From positions 1 to 39,613 of the forward strand of contig URER01000022.1 of NCBI GenBank assembly GCA_900547005.1: a stretch of DNA of 39,613 bases. Direction: 5' to 3'. The stretch comes from an uncultured Prevotella sp. GTDB lineage: Bacteria > Bacteroidota > Bacteroidia > Bacteroidales > Bacteroidaceae. Positions 26,171 through 34,278 of this stretch are shown piece by piece. A program made the translations under genes and the position numbers. Position 1 is the stretch's first letter; each line of letters begins with the position of its first letter. The notes under the pieces are model-generated. The model did no database searches and was not told the origin of the DNA. It worked only from the letters and a program-made list of their open reading frames with translations.

Positions 26171-27637
26171 ATGAGTAAGATCCAGATTTTTATCGCCGGA
26201 GCTAAGAGGCTAAAAGAGCAGAGACTTTTGTTGAAAGCGCTTGCCAATGACCTGAATGATGAATATAACAAGAAAGGGCGTGATATTACTATCATAATGA
26301 AGTCGTATGAGAATTTCGGTGATAGGCAGGAAGACTATAATCATTATATAGAGCATGAGGCTGATTTGGTGTTGTTTGTCCTTGACGGGAGGATTGGTAA
26401 GAACACAGAAAACGAGTTCAAACTCGCGGCAAAGAAACTGGATAAGGACAAACGTCCAAAGATAAAAGTCTTCTTGAAAAGTTTTGAAGAAAATACAGAG
26501 GACATCAAGCATATTGAAATCCTTATGAACACTCTCCTGAACTCTTATTATATAGAATATAAGAACAATGAAGAACTTGTGCTGAAAGCGAAAGGAAGGA
26601 TAAGAACTTTTGTAAGGGATAAAATAAAAGAGGAGCGTCATGATGTCATAAAGAAGGTGAAGAACAACAAAAAGACGTTTTTTGCATCAATATTTTCCAT
26701 TGTCGTTGCCTCATTGATAGTATTTTTTTGTTGTCTGAATTATTTCTCGACACACTATCCCCGACAGATTGTGCAACTTGCCGGCGGTGGTTCTGTTTAT
26801 AGATATATAGCAGATGTGTTGAATGTGGATGTGAAAGACGACCCGAGCTTGTTGTACGCTAATATGCCGACAGGCAGTTCGTGGGCTTTATTAAAAGAAG
26901 ATCTCGTTACAAGAAAGGGACATACTCAGGAACATCTTAAGGATAGTAACAGATTTTTTACGGTGTCTTTATCGGCAACCCGCATTAATGATGCCGACTT
27001 TATTAACTTTTATAAAAGAAACTGCGATAAAGGCGCACTCGTAGAATATCATTTAACCTCTGATACACTTGCCGTATATGCGAAGGGAGAGTTAAAGGAA
27101 AAGCTGACTTCAGACAAGAATGTAATAACTCCAAAAGAACTTAGTGAATGGATTAAAGACCCGAAGATAACTTGTTATGTTACTAATTATACGAGTGGCA
27201 CGCGTAATGAATATATGAAAGGGTTGAAAGATTCAACGCTTATTCCTGAGCATTATGAGTACATATATTATGATACTAATGAATATGAAGAATTGAATAT
27301 CGGTCCATTCTGTTTGTTGGGAAGTCAATTCTATACCATAAATGAATGGGCAAACAGGAATATGGTCAAACTGTTCTTTGTGGATGAAGATGGTAAGAAC
27401 TATAAGAAGGATATGTTTCTATATTTTAATGTTTTCAAAGATAACGAAAAGAAATCAAACTTCATAATCCCGAATGCCGTGATAAAGTTCCTTAAGAAGA
27501 TAAATGCGAGAGGTATTGAAAATGTAACTACCGCTCCATTCAATTACAACATAGAGGAAGCAAGAGACGGTGTTATAATCAATTATGACTCTATTCCGAT
27601 GATAAAGGAAGCCATAGCAAAGGGGAAGAGTAAATAA
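26171..27637 (+). CDS. TIR/DUF4062-like domain, one TM helix, PstS-like periplasmic domain
   Basis: This 488-aa protein has three parts. Residues 1-~120 (IQIFIAGAKRLKEQRLLLKA ... YIEHEADLVLFVLDGRIGKN then TENEFKLA) follow the alternating strand/helix pattern of TIR or DUF4062-type domains, with Glu80/Glu82 near the place of the TIR catalytic Glu. There is one membrane helix at ~169-190. Residues ~197-485 resemble a type 2 periplasmic binding protein of the PstS kind: VQLAGGGSVYRYI, NMPTGSSWALLKE, LSATRINDADF, LTSDTLAVYAKGE, ELSEWIKDP and TNYTSGTRNEYM. With positive residues before the helix, the TIR-like part should be cytosolic and the binding domain periplasmic. I infer a receptor that turns an outside ligand into an inside signal. 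Enzyme activity is not proven. Confidence 0.7.
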   Translation: MSKIQIFIAGAKRLKEQRLLLKALANDLNDEYNKKGRDITIIMKSYENFGDRQEDYNHYIEHEADLVLFVLDGRIGKNTENEFKLAAKKLDKDKRPKIKVFLKSFEENTEDIKHIEILMNTLLNSYYIEYKNNEELVLKAKGRIRTFVRDKIKEERHDVIKKVKNNKKTFFASIFSIVVASLIVFFCCLNYFSTHYPRQIVQLAGGGSVYRYIADVLNVDVKDDPSLLYANMPTGSSWALLKEDLVTRKGHTQEHLKDSNRFFTVSLSATRINDADFINFYKRNCDKGALVEYHLTSDTLAVYAKGELKEKLTSDKNVITPKELSEWIKDPKITCYVTNYTSGTRNEYMKGLKDSTLIPEHYEYIYYDTNEYEELNIGPFCLLGSQFYTINEWANRNMVKLFFVDEDGKNYKKDMFLYFNVFKDNEKKSNFIIPNAVIKFLKKINARGIENVTTAPFNYNIEEARDGVIINYDSIPMIKEAIAKGKSK

Positions 27638-27652
27638 AACTTTGGGGCAATT

Positions 27653-29188
27653 ATGACTAACAGGTGTCTGATAGTGGGGCAACACCCGATAAAGGAAGAT
27701 ATAGAGACGCAGTTGCGTAAGGCAAATGTGGAAATGGACGTATATTGTCTGTATGAAGAGGTGATGTATGATGCTTGTGTATGGGAACAGTTATTTATGC
27801 TTACATCACCAAATGTAAACGACAAAATAGAAGAAGACCGTAAGGCGATATCGCTCCTAAACCGTTTGGCAACACTGCCTGTTAGTGTAAAGAAGCGTCC
27901 TGTGGTTCATTTGCTACTCCAATGCCCCGTGAGCCTGCGGATTTTGCAAACAATGGATTTGCCAGATGTCGTAAGCGAAGCATTTGAAGTATATCCGTTT
28001 ACAATGGAAGATGTATGGGCAAAGAATGTTCTTGTCCAAATGCCGGGAATAAAGGAAAATTCCTATCCTGCATTGGATGGAGATGGGATATGCAGCGATG
28101 GTAAGAATAAGGTTCATGTTGTTATCAGTGGCTTCGGTAGTCAGGCAGAGGCATTGGCTGTTCATGCAGCTTTGGTCGCGCACTATCCTAATTATCATCC
28201 GAAAGATGAGCGGCCTATACGGACACGCATTACGATAGTTGGCGACTCTATAATGGATAAATGCAATTTATTTATCGCGAAATACAGGCATTTGTTCGAC
28301 AATTCATACTATCGTATAGTTGATGTTGTTAATAAGAAAGTGGACTTCCATTATCCCATGTATCATTGCAAACGAGGTGAGTTTGTTGATGTTGAGTGGG
28401 AATTTGTGAATAAAGGCATTTGTTTTCCCGAAGTGTCAAGGAAGATAAATGATTGGATAGACAGTGGAACAAGGCAACTTACCTTTTTTATATCCCATGA
28501 TGACGACCGGGTAAACCTTGAGGAATGTATGTCTTTGCCCGCTAAAATATACGAACATGAGATACCGGTCTACGTGAAGTTGCATACTAAAGACGTTGCC
28601 GAAATGCTTGGTTTTTCTATGCAATATCGTATATATCCTTTTGGAATGGTCGACTGTGGATATAATATACAACAGCCGTTGGTGAGGTTGGCGAAGTTAC
28701 TTAAGTACTTTTATAATTGTAGTTATGGCGATGTAGGTGTGCCGACAGAATTGCCATCGGATAAAGTCGATGAGGCTTGGCTGGAAGAAAAGTCTTTGAA
28801 AAAGCGCTTTTCCAATATCTATAATGTTATGACCATATCTTCAAAGATGCGATCGTTAGGGCATGATATTGGCGATTTCGATACTTTCTATGCCTTGACA
28901 CAGGACGAGATAGAGACTTTGTCCGAGACAGAGCATAACCGTTGGTGCGTTGAACGCCTTATACAAGGAATGCGCCCTTGCACGGATGAGGAGCTGAATG
29001 TTATAAAAGAAGATATAAAGTCGCGCAAGAATGAATATAAAAATAGGAATATTCATTATGATTTGCGGGCATACGACGAGTTGGAAGAGGATGAGACTGG
29101 GAAGAATGTCAAAATCTATGATTATGACCTTACCGCTTGTATTCCGCTTATGGCTAAGACATTCTATGAGGAAATAAAGCATGGATGA
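27653..29188 (+). CDS. Soluble Rossmann-RyR domain protein
   Basis: This 511-aa protein has no signal or membrane helix. It starts with a short Rossmann-like unit (MTNRCLIVGQHPIKEDIETQ), has a second one at ~150-180 (VHVVISGFGSQAEALAVHAA), and ends in a RyR domain with ETEHNRWCVERLIQGMRP and the following NIHYDLRAYDEL. The two-Rossmann plus RyR order repeats the cytosolic half of the operon's first gene, including a glycine motif GFGxxxxAL, so the two are probably paralogues, one membrane-bound and one soluble. RyR domains bind ligands or phosphorylated segments in animal channels; the bacterial ligand is unknown. The gene starts 15 nt after the TIR-like gene and its last 8 bases overlap the next. 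Confidence 0.75.
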   Translation: MTNRCLIVGQHPIKEDIETQLRKANVEMDVYCLYEEVMYDACVWEQLFMLTSPNVNDKIEEDRKAISLLNRLATLPVSVKKRPVVHLLLQCPVSLRILQTMDLPDVVSEAFEVYPFTMEDVWAKNVLVQMPGIKENSYPALDGDGICSDGKNKVHVVISGFGSQAEALAVHAALVAHYPNYHPKDERPIRTRITIVGDSIMDKCNLFIAKYRHLFDNSYYRIVDVVNKKVDFHYPMYHCKRGEFVDVEWEFVNKGICFPEVSRKINDWIDSGTRQLTFFISHDDDRVNLEECMSLPAKIYEHEIPVYVKLHTKDVAEMLGFSMQYRIYPFGMVDCGYNIQQPLVRLAKLLKYFYNCSYGDVGVPTELPSDKVDEAWLEEKSLKKRFSNIYNVMTISSKMRSLGHDIGDFDTFYALTQDEIETLSETEHNRWCVERLIQGMRPCTDEELNVIKEDIKSRKNEYKNRNIHYDLRAYDELEEDETGKNVKIYDYDLTACIPLMAKTFYEEIKHG

Positions 29189-30533
29189 CAGTATAGAGAC
29201 AAGGATTTATTATACTTTGAGATACCAAAGGACGGACGCATTTCATAAAAAAGGGGAATGTGTTGCGTCGTTAGCCGGCGAATTGTATATAGGACAGTCG
29301 GCTTACAGTGATGTACGCTTGGAGAATAGTAGCCTATATGAGGATGAAAGTCTGGCTTTAATAAAAGCCGGGCACATCGCAGGTGAGTGGATGCTCATGC
29401 CTATGTCAGAGACAATAAAGACATTTGTCAATGGCGTGGAAGTTTCTTTAGTACATTATCTTAAAGACGGAGACCTCATATCGTTTGAAGATGAAACACA
29501 GGAACTTTTATTCAGAGTAAATAATGATGGAAAGTTTATTACGGATGGAGTAATAATGCAAATGACTGCACAGCCTTCCCGCTGGTTGTTTTCCTTACTG
29601 GTAGTAATCCCTTTTGTATTGTTCTTGTTGCTTGGAATATATGTATATACATCGAATAATAAGGAGAACGAAATACGATCGCGCCTTGATTCTGTAAAAG
29701 AAAGTGTCTTGCGACTTAGCGTTGATTCTGTGATTCTTATGCGAATTACGCCTGATGGTGAAGAGGAAATCAATAGATATTCATATATAAAAGAAGAAGG
29801 GCACGCCATAATCGGTACTGCTTTTATAACCGATGACTGTCGCTTGATAACCGCAAGGCACTGTATAGAGCCCTGGTTGGCCGACGACTCTGTTTATAAA
29901 CTAAACACATTGTCCGATTTGAAATCGCTGCCGACGCGCTGGGCATTGGAAGCAGAGACGTATAATCAACTGCATGACAATGATACGACATATAGGGTAG
30001 TGGCTGTTTGTAATTTCTATCGAGGCATATTCGGTACGGAACAATATGGGAAAGCGGTCCGCTCTACTGTGTTCCGTTATGACAATAGTCGGGATAATAT
30101 TGTAGAAATAGGAGATTTTAATACTGTATATTATTGGAGAAGCGTGAAGGAGACCTATTCTAATAAGGACATGATGCTTGGTGATATTGCGTGGATGAGA
30201 ACGGATAGTGTCGGAAAAATCACGCTTCTGCCTGGTCAACAGTTACCGTCGTTGATTAAAGAACAGCAAAGACTCTACTTTATGGGATATCCGGAATATA
30301 AGACTTCGAGCTTTGAAACCGTGGATGGAAAGGTTCGGTTAGGCTATATGTCTGGCTCAATGATAGTTCATAGTGGAAAGTTGATACGCGGATATTCCGG
30401 TGGACCGGCACTGATGTTCAATGATGGAAAGGTATACGCCGTTGGCGTTATTTCACGAATAGATGGCAGCGGAGGCGAACGGATGTATTCTGTGCCTGTA
30501 AACGAATTGGCAAAGGGAGGTGGAAGAAAATGA
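29181..30533 (+). CDS. FHA-like domain, TM helix, trypsin-like serine protease
   Basis: This is a 450-aa protein. Residues ~5-115 look like an FHA domain (ELYIGQSAYSDVRLENSSL, TFVNGVEV, LKDGDLISFED). However, the Arg of the usual GR pair is Gln (YIGQ) and the Ser-x-x-His pair is missing, so classical phospho-Thr binding is doubtful. There is one membrane helix at ~134-156. The C-terminal part is a protease with an intact triad: His227 in LITARHCI, Asp335 in LGDIAWM and Ser406 in GYSGGPAL. An N-in topology would place the protease in the periplasm. The overlaps with neighbours (8 nt before, ATGA after) argue for a shared job with the kinase-like protein and the exported CHAT protease. Substrate unknown. 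Confidence 0.8.
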   Translation: MDDSIETRIYYTLRYQRTDAFHKKGECVASLAGELYIGQSAYSDVRLENSSLYEDESLALIKAGHIAGEWMLMPMSETIKTFVNGVEVSLVHYLKDGDLISFEDETQELLFRVNNDGKFITDGVIMQMTAQPSRWLFSLLVVIPFVLFLLLGIYVYTSNNKENEIRSRLDSVKESVLRLSVDSVILMRITPDGEEEINRYSYIKEEGHAIIGTAFITDDCRLITARHCIEPWLADDSVYKLNTLSDLKSLPTRWALEAETYNQLHDNDTTYRVVAVCNFYRGIFGTEQYGKAVRSTVFRYDNSRDNIVEIGDFNTVYYWRSVKETYSNKDMMLGDIAWMRTDSVGKITLLPGQQLPSLIKEQQRLYFMGYPEYKTSSFETVDGKVRLGYMSGSMIVHSGKLIRGYSGGPALMFNDGKVYAVGVISRIDGSGGERMYSVPVNELAKGGGRK

Positions 30534-31405
30534 AAAGCAGTCGTTTTTATCGGGGGCAAATCATAGCAGAATATCGCTTGGACAATCTTATTGGTATGGG
30601 TGAGAGTGTGGAAGTTTGGTCTGCAATATTTCAAGATAATTCTGTTGTGGCATTTAAGATTTATGAAAACACGGCAGAATTGAAACTTATTGCAGAGCAT
30701 GAATACCTGACTGCAAGCATTTTTACGAATCCAAACATCCTGAAACCGATAGGAAAACTTGAATATGAAGGCCATTCTATTATTGTTTTTCCGTATTGTG
30801 AAGGGCGTTCGGTTGATTGTGTGGCAGGTCATGTTTCTGTCAGAATGATTTGGCGGTTGATACATGATATATGTAGTGCGTTGGATTGCATTCATTCCGC
30901 AGGATATATACATCATAATGTGAATCCTTCTAATATATTATGGGATGGCAAACAATTCCTCTTAACAGGCTTTAGCTTATGTTCTCCATCGCATTCTTGT
31001 ATGGATGACAAACATTCTATATGTAGAAACTCTCATCGTTTTACAGCTCCGGAAGTGCTTCCCGATGCTTCTTCGATGACAGATGTATGGTCTCTTGGGG
31101 CGACAATATTCCATTTATATATGGGTAGTTTCGTGTTTAATGGTTTGGGAGGGCGTGCGCAACATCATGGTTCTCCTCTTCCTTATATGCGAAAGTCATT
31201 GCCAGCGTTGAGCAATTTGGTGCAGCAGTGCTTGTCTTTCAACCCTGATGACCGACCGACAGCTCATGAAATATACGGGTTGGCCCGTATGGAATTGGAT
31301 AAAGTTCTTTCAATAAATGAAGGAAGAAAGCTGAAGAAAAGCATTATACCGTATTCAAATGAACGGAAAGCGGATTTTTGGCCTGATGAAATGATAGAGA
31401 TATGA
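30530..31405 (+). CDS. Protein kinase fold lacking catalytic aspartates (predicted pseudokinase)
   Basis: This 291-aa cytosolic protein has the eukaryotic-like Ser/Thr kinase fold: a glycine loop IGMGESVEVW (21-30), the VAIK lysine in VVAFKIY (Lys43), a recognisable APE motif (FTAPEV, 172-177) and DVWSLG (185-190). The catalytic centre is altered. The HRD loop reads IHHNVNPSNIL, so the catalytic Asp is Asn130 and the loop Lys is Asn. The DFG motif reads LTGFS, so the metal-binding Asp is Thr146. Asn135 is kept. Phosphotransfer is therefore unlikely, and a role as an ATP-sensing or scaffolding pseudokinase is my inference. It overlaps the FHA-protease gene by 4 nt. No membrane helix is present. 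Confidence 0.85.
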   Translation: MKSSRFYRGQIIAEYRLDNLIGMGESVEVWSAIFQDNSVVAFKIYENTAELKLIAEHEYLTASIFTNPNILKPIGKLEYEGHSIIVFPYCEGRSVDCVAGHVSVRMIWRLIHDICSALDCIHSAGYIHHNVNPSNILWDGKQFLLTGFSLCSPSHSCMDDKHSICRNSHRFTAPEVLPDASSMTDVWSLGATIFHLYMGSFVFNGLGGRAQHHGSPLPYMRKSLPALSNLVQQCLSFNPDDRPTAHEIYGLARMELDKVLSINEGRKLKKSIIPYSNERKADFWPDEMIEI

Positions 31406-31417
31406 CAAGTATATAAT

Positions 31418-32053
31418 ATGAGAAAAATAACTATTTGCATTATATTGCTGTCGTTGTGTGGCTATCTTATGCCTTTGTCGGCTCAGACAGACAAGGAGTT
31501 GGCTTCGCTTGTAAACGTTGTCAAGTTACTGCGTGTGTCCACAGAAGCAAACTTTAAGAAAGCGACCGGCATCTTGTCTGCTGATATGAAGTGGACTCCG
31601 ATGAATGAAACCGGTTCGGTAAGACCGGAAGAATGTAAGCCCTCAGATAGGGTAAAAGGTTTTAAGCTGAATAGGATATTGTTCAAAGCCGAAGGTTCAA
31701 GGAAGTATGTGAGCACTCATGGAGACATGATAAATGGAGAAGATGCGAGGTTTGACTATTCTTTATACGAGCGAACGCTAAAGGCAAAGTCTACGGTATG
31801 GTATTGTTTGCGTGGAAGAAAAGGCAAACAGACATTTGTTATAGTTCCTTTCAACAAGTCGGCAACGCCTGATTTGACGGTGACTTTAGCCGGCAGTGCC
31901 GCAAAAGGAAAATGTGATATGGGTGCCGGAACGATAACGATAGAATGCAATGCTGGAACTATTAGGAACTCAAATGAAGTGGTTCTGATAGTTGAGAATA
32001 AGAGTTCTAAGCCTCAACCATTTGTTATTATCAACCATAACACCAGAAAATGA
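31418..32053 (+). CDS. Exported protein of unknown function
   Basis: This 211-aa protein has a clear signal peptide (MRKITICIILLSLCGYLMPL, then SAQ as the likely cleavage site). The mature part has two halves. A basic helical segment (~25-110) includes LVNVVKLLRVSTEANFKKAT and RPEECKPSDRVKGF. A beta-rich C-terminus (~115-211) shows VWYCLRGRKGKQTFVIVPF, DLTVTLAGSAAKGKCDMG and EVVLIVENKSSKPQPFVII. I do not recognise the family. It is coupled to the CHAT protease gene by an ATGA overlap, so it may be a partner, inhibitor or substrate of a periplasmic protease. That is inference only. Confidence 0.7.
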   Translation: MRKITICIILLSLCGYLMPLSAQTDKELASLVNVVKLLRVSTEANFKKATGILSADMKWTPMNETGSVRPEECKPSDRVKGFKLNRILFKAEGSRKYVSTHGDMINGEDARFDYSLYERTLKAKSTVWYCLRGRKGKQTFVIVPFNKSATPDLTVTLAGSAAKGKCDMGAGTITIECNAGTIRNSNEVVLIVENKSSKPQPFVIINHNTRK

Positions 32054-34278
32054 TGAAGCGTTTGATGTTGATATTGCTTATGTCGGTTTGCATTTGGGGT
32101 TCTGCATTTCCGCAAAATCTCTCTATGGACGATGACGATAATTTCCGTCAGCAAGCAAACTCTATCGTTTCCGAAGGCAATCGTTACTATGACAGAAGTT
32201 ATAGACGCGGCATTGCCTTAATGGCAGATTCGCTTGAGAGCCTGTTGATGCAAAGGAGTAATGCCGGCAAACTTAACGATATAGACTCTTTGGAGTTTAC
32301 GGCCGACTTGTTTAAGTTGTATGCAGACTGGCATTATGAGAATGGAAATTATGATTCGCAGTCTTATAGGATAGCCGAAATGCTGTTCCATAACGCATTA
32401 CATATTTATAATACAAATAGTTTCTTCTATCGCCATTTGGATAAAGCCTCACTCATACACAGGGAGTTGGCGCAGTTGTATTATAAAATAGGAGAATATG
32501 ATAACGCGTTGTCTTATACAGAAATGGCTTTGTATGCTTATCGGGACGCATGGGAGCGTGGCGAGATAGACGATAAAGACGCAACATATCTGCAACTTCA
32601 GAGCCAGATGGCAATGTGTCTTGCCCGTGTCGGTGATACAAACGCGGCCTTAGACCTAATTGATAAGCTGGTGAAAGAATATCCACGCTCATCCGAGGGG
32701 TATTATGAACTCCTGCGAAAGAGAGGGAAAATTATGATTTTGTCGGATAGGCCTGATATTGATTCAAAAGCTCTGAAATGTTATAAACAGTATTTCGCGT
32801 GGTGCAAGACCGATGCACTCTGTTCTTTATCCACAATGACGGCGGCTGAACGTCAGGACTATTGGATGCGCATGCGCCCATTCGTTGCAGACTGTTATCA
32901 ACTGGAGCAACTTGCTCCAGATTTTCTCTATGATGTAACGTTGTTCAATAAGGGCTTGTTATTGCAGATTAATCGGATGTCGGGATATGGCAAAACAAGC
33001 GATATTGCTTTGAAATCATTAGGATATACATGGAAGAATATCCAATCGCGTCTTCCTGTTGGTTGTGCTGCCATAGAATTTGTGCAATACGAGAAAGGCG
33101 GAAAGGCAAGGATGGGTGCGCTTGTCTTGCGAAAGACGGGAACGCCACGCTGGGTTACTATGCCATCGCCTGACGATTTTATGGATTATGAAATTGAAGG
33201 ATTGACGAATCGGGATAGAATCTATACAGCATCAGGATATTGGAAAAATGATATATATAATGACTCTACGTTGTGTGCACTTATATGGAAAAAGGAGTTA
33301 TGTGCTGCCATCGGACATCCTGATAAAGTATATTTCGCGCCGGATGGCTATTTGCATCAGTTGGCTATCGAGTATATGTTGCCTGACAATCTAAAGAATG
33401 TTGAAGTTTTCCGCCTTACCTCTACGCGACGTCTTATGGATGTTACAGAGATGCATACTGATTCCGCTTTGATTGTAGGCGGAATACAATACGATGCCCG
33501 CAATACGATTACAGAGGATGGCAATGATTCTGATGCTTATTCTTATCTGCAAAATATGCAGGTTAGTTTTGGCTATCTTCCCGGTACAATGCAGGAAGCC
33601 GACTCCATACATTCGGTGCGGTATTGTAGTCGGGATACCTTGCTGACAGGCAATACTGCAACTGAATATGCTTTCCGCAAACTATGTTCTAAATATCCGA
33701 TTATTAATATCTCGACACACGGATATTTCGGAGCATCGGAGATACCGCAGAGCACGGACATAAAAACGAGTATGAGCGACGAGTCCTTATCTCAATGCGG
33801 CATTGCATTGGCGGGCGCAAATACCAATATAATGTCTGATGTCTTCGACTCTAATAAAATGGATGGCATCCTTTCCGCAAAGGAAATAGCGGAGAGCGAC
33901 CTCTCAAATGTGTCTATGGCTATCATTTCAGCGTGCCAGACAGGATTGGGATATGTTACGGCAGACGGCGTGTTCGGTATTCAGCGCGGACTCAAGAATG
34001 CCGGAGTGGAAAGTATGTTGGTCAGTTTGTGGAATGTTGATGACAGGGCAACGTCTCTCTTGATTTCGCAATTCCACAAGAATCTCCAAACAGGAATGTC
34101 TCCACATCGTGCGTTTATGCAGGCCAGGGATACCTTTGGCGAGACACAACCTGAGGATGATAGATTAAAACGGAAGTTTAATGCGAATACGATGACGGAA
34201 TTTGTAATAGTAGATAATGATTATTACGATGAACCGCAGTATCGTAATGCGTTCATAATGATAGATGCTATAAAATGA
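32050..34278 (+). CDS. Exported TPR-CHAT domain protein (caspase-like protease)
   Basis: This 742-aa protein has an N-terminal signal peptide (MMKRLMLILLMSVCIWGSAF, then PQ). Residues ~30-290 are helical TPR-like repeats (HRELAQLYYKIGEYDNALSY, AMCLARVGDTNAALDLIDKL). The C-terminal ~350 residues are a CHAT domain, a clan CD protease related to caspases and separase. The catalytic pair is present: His557 in NISTHGYF and Cys629 in ISACQTGLG. GVFGIQRGLKNAGVESMLVS and SLWNVDDRATSLLI follow as in the family. CHAT proteases often act as effectors or activators in bacterial conflict systems (Gasdermin or Craspase contexts), but most are cytosolic, while this one should be exported. It overlaps both neighbours by 4 nt. 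Confidence 0.88.
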   Translation: MMKRLMLILLMSVCIWGSAFPQNLSMDDDDNFRQQANSIVSEGNRYYDRSYRRGIALMADSLESLLMQRSNAGKLNDIDSLEFTADLFKLYADWHYENGNYDSQSYRIAEMLFHNALHIYNTNSFFYRHLDKASLIHRELAQLYYKIGEYDNALSYTEMALYAYRDAWERGEIDDKDATYLQLQSQMAMCLARVGDTNAALDLIDKLVKEYPRSSEGYYELLRKRGKIMILSDRPDIDSKALKCYKQYFAWCKTDALCSLSTMTAAERQDYWMRMRPFVADCYQLEQLAPDFLYDVTLFNKGLLLQINRMSGYGKTSDIALKSLGYTWKNIQSRLPVGCAAIEFVQYEKGGKARMGALVLRKTGTPRWVTMPSPDDFMDYEIEGLTNRDRIYTASGYWKNDIYNDSTLCALIWKKELCAAIGHPDKVYFAPDGYLHQLAIEYMLPDNLKNVEVFRLTSTRRLMDVTEMHTDSALIVGGIQYDARNTITEDGNDSDAYSYLQNMQVSFGYLPGTMQEADSIHSVRYCSRDTLLTGNTATEYAFRKLCSKYPIINISTHGYFGASEIPQSTDIKTSMSDESLSQCGIALAGANTNIMSDVFDSNKMDGILSAKEIAESDLSNVSMAIISACQTGLGYVTADGVFGIQRGLKNAGVESMLVSLWNVDDRATSLLISQFHKNLQTGMSPHRAFMQARDTFGETQPEDDRLKRKFNANTMTEFVIVDNDYYDEPQYRNAFIMIDAIK

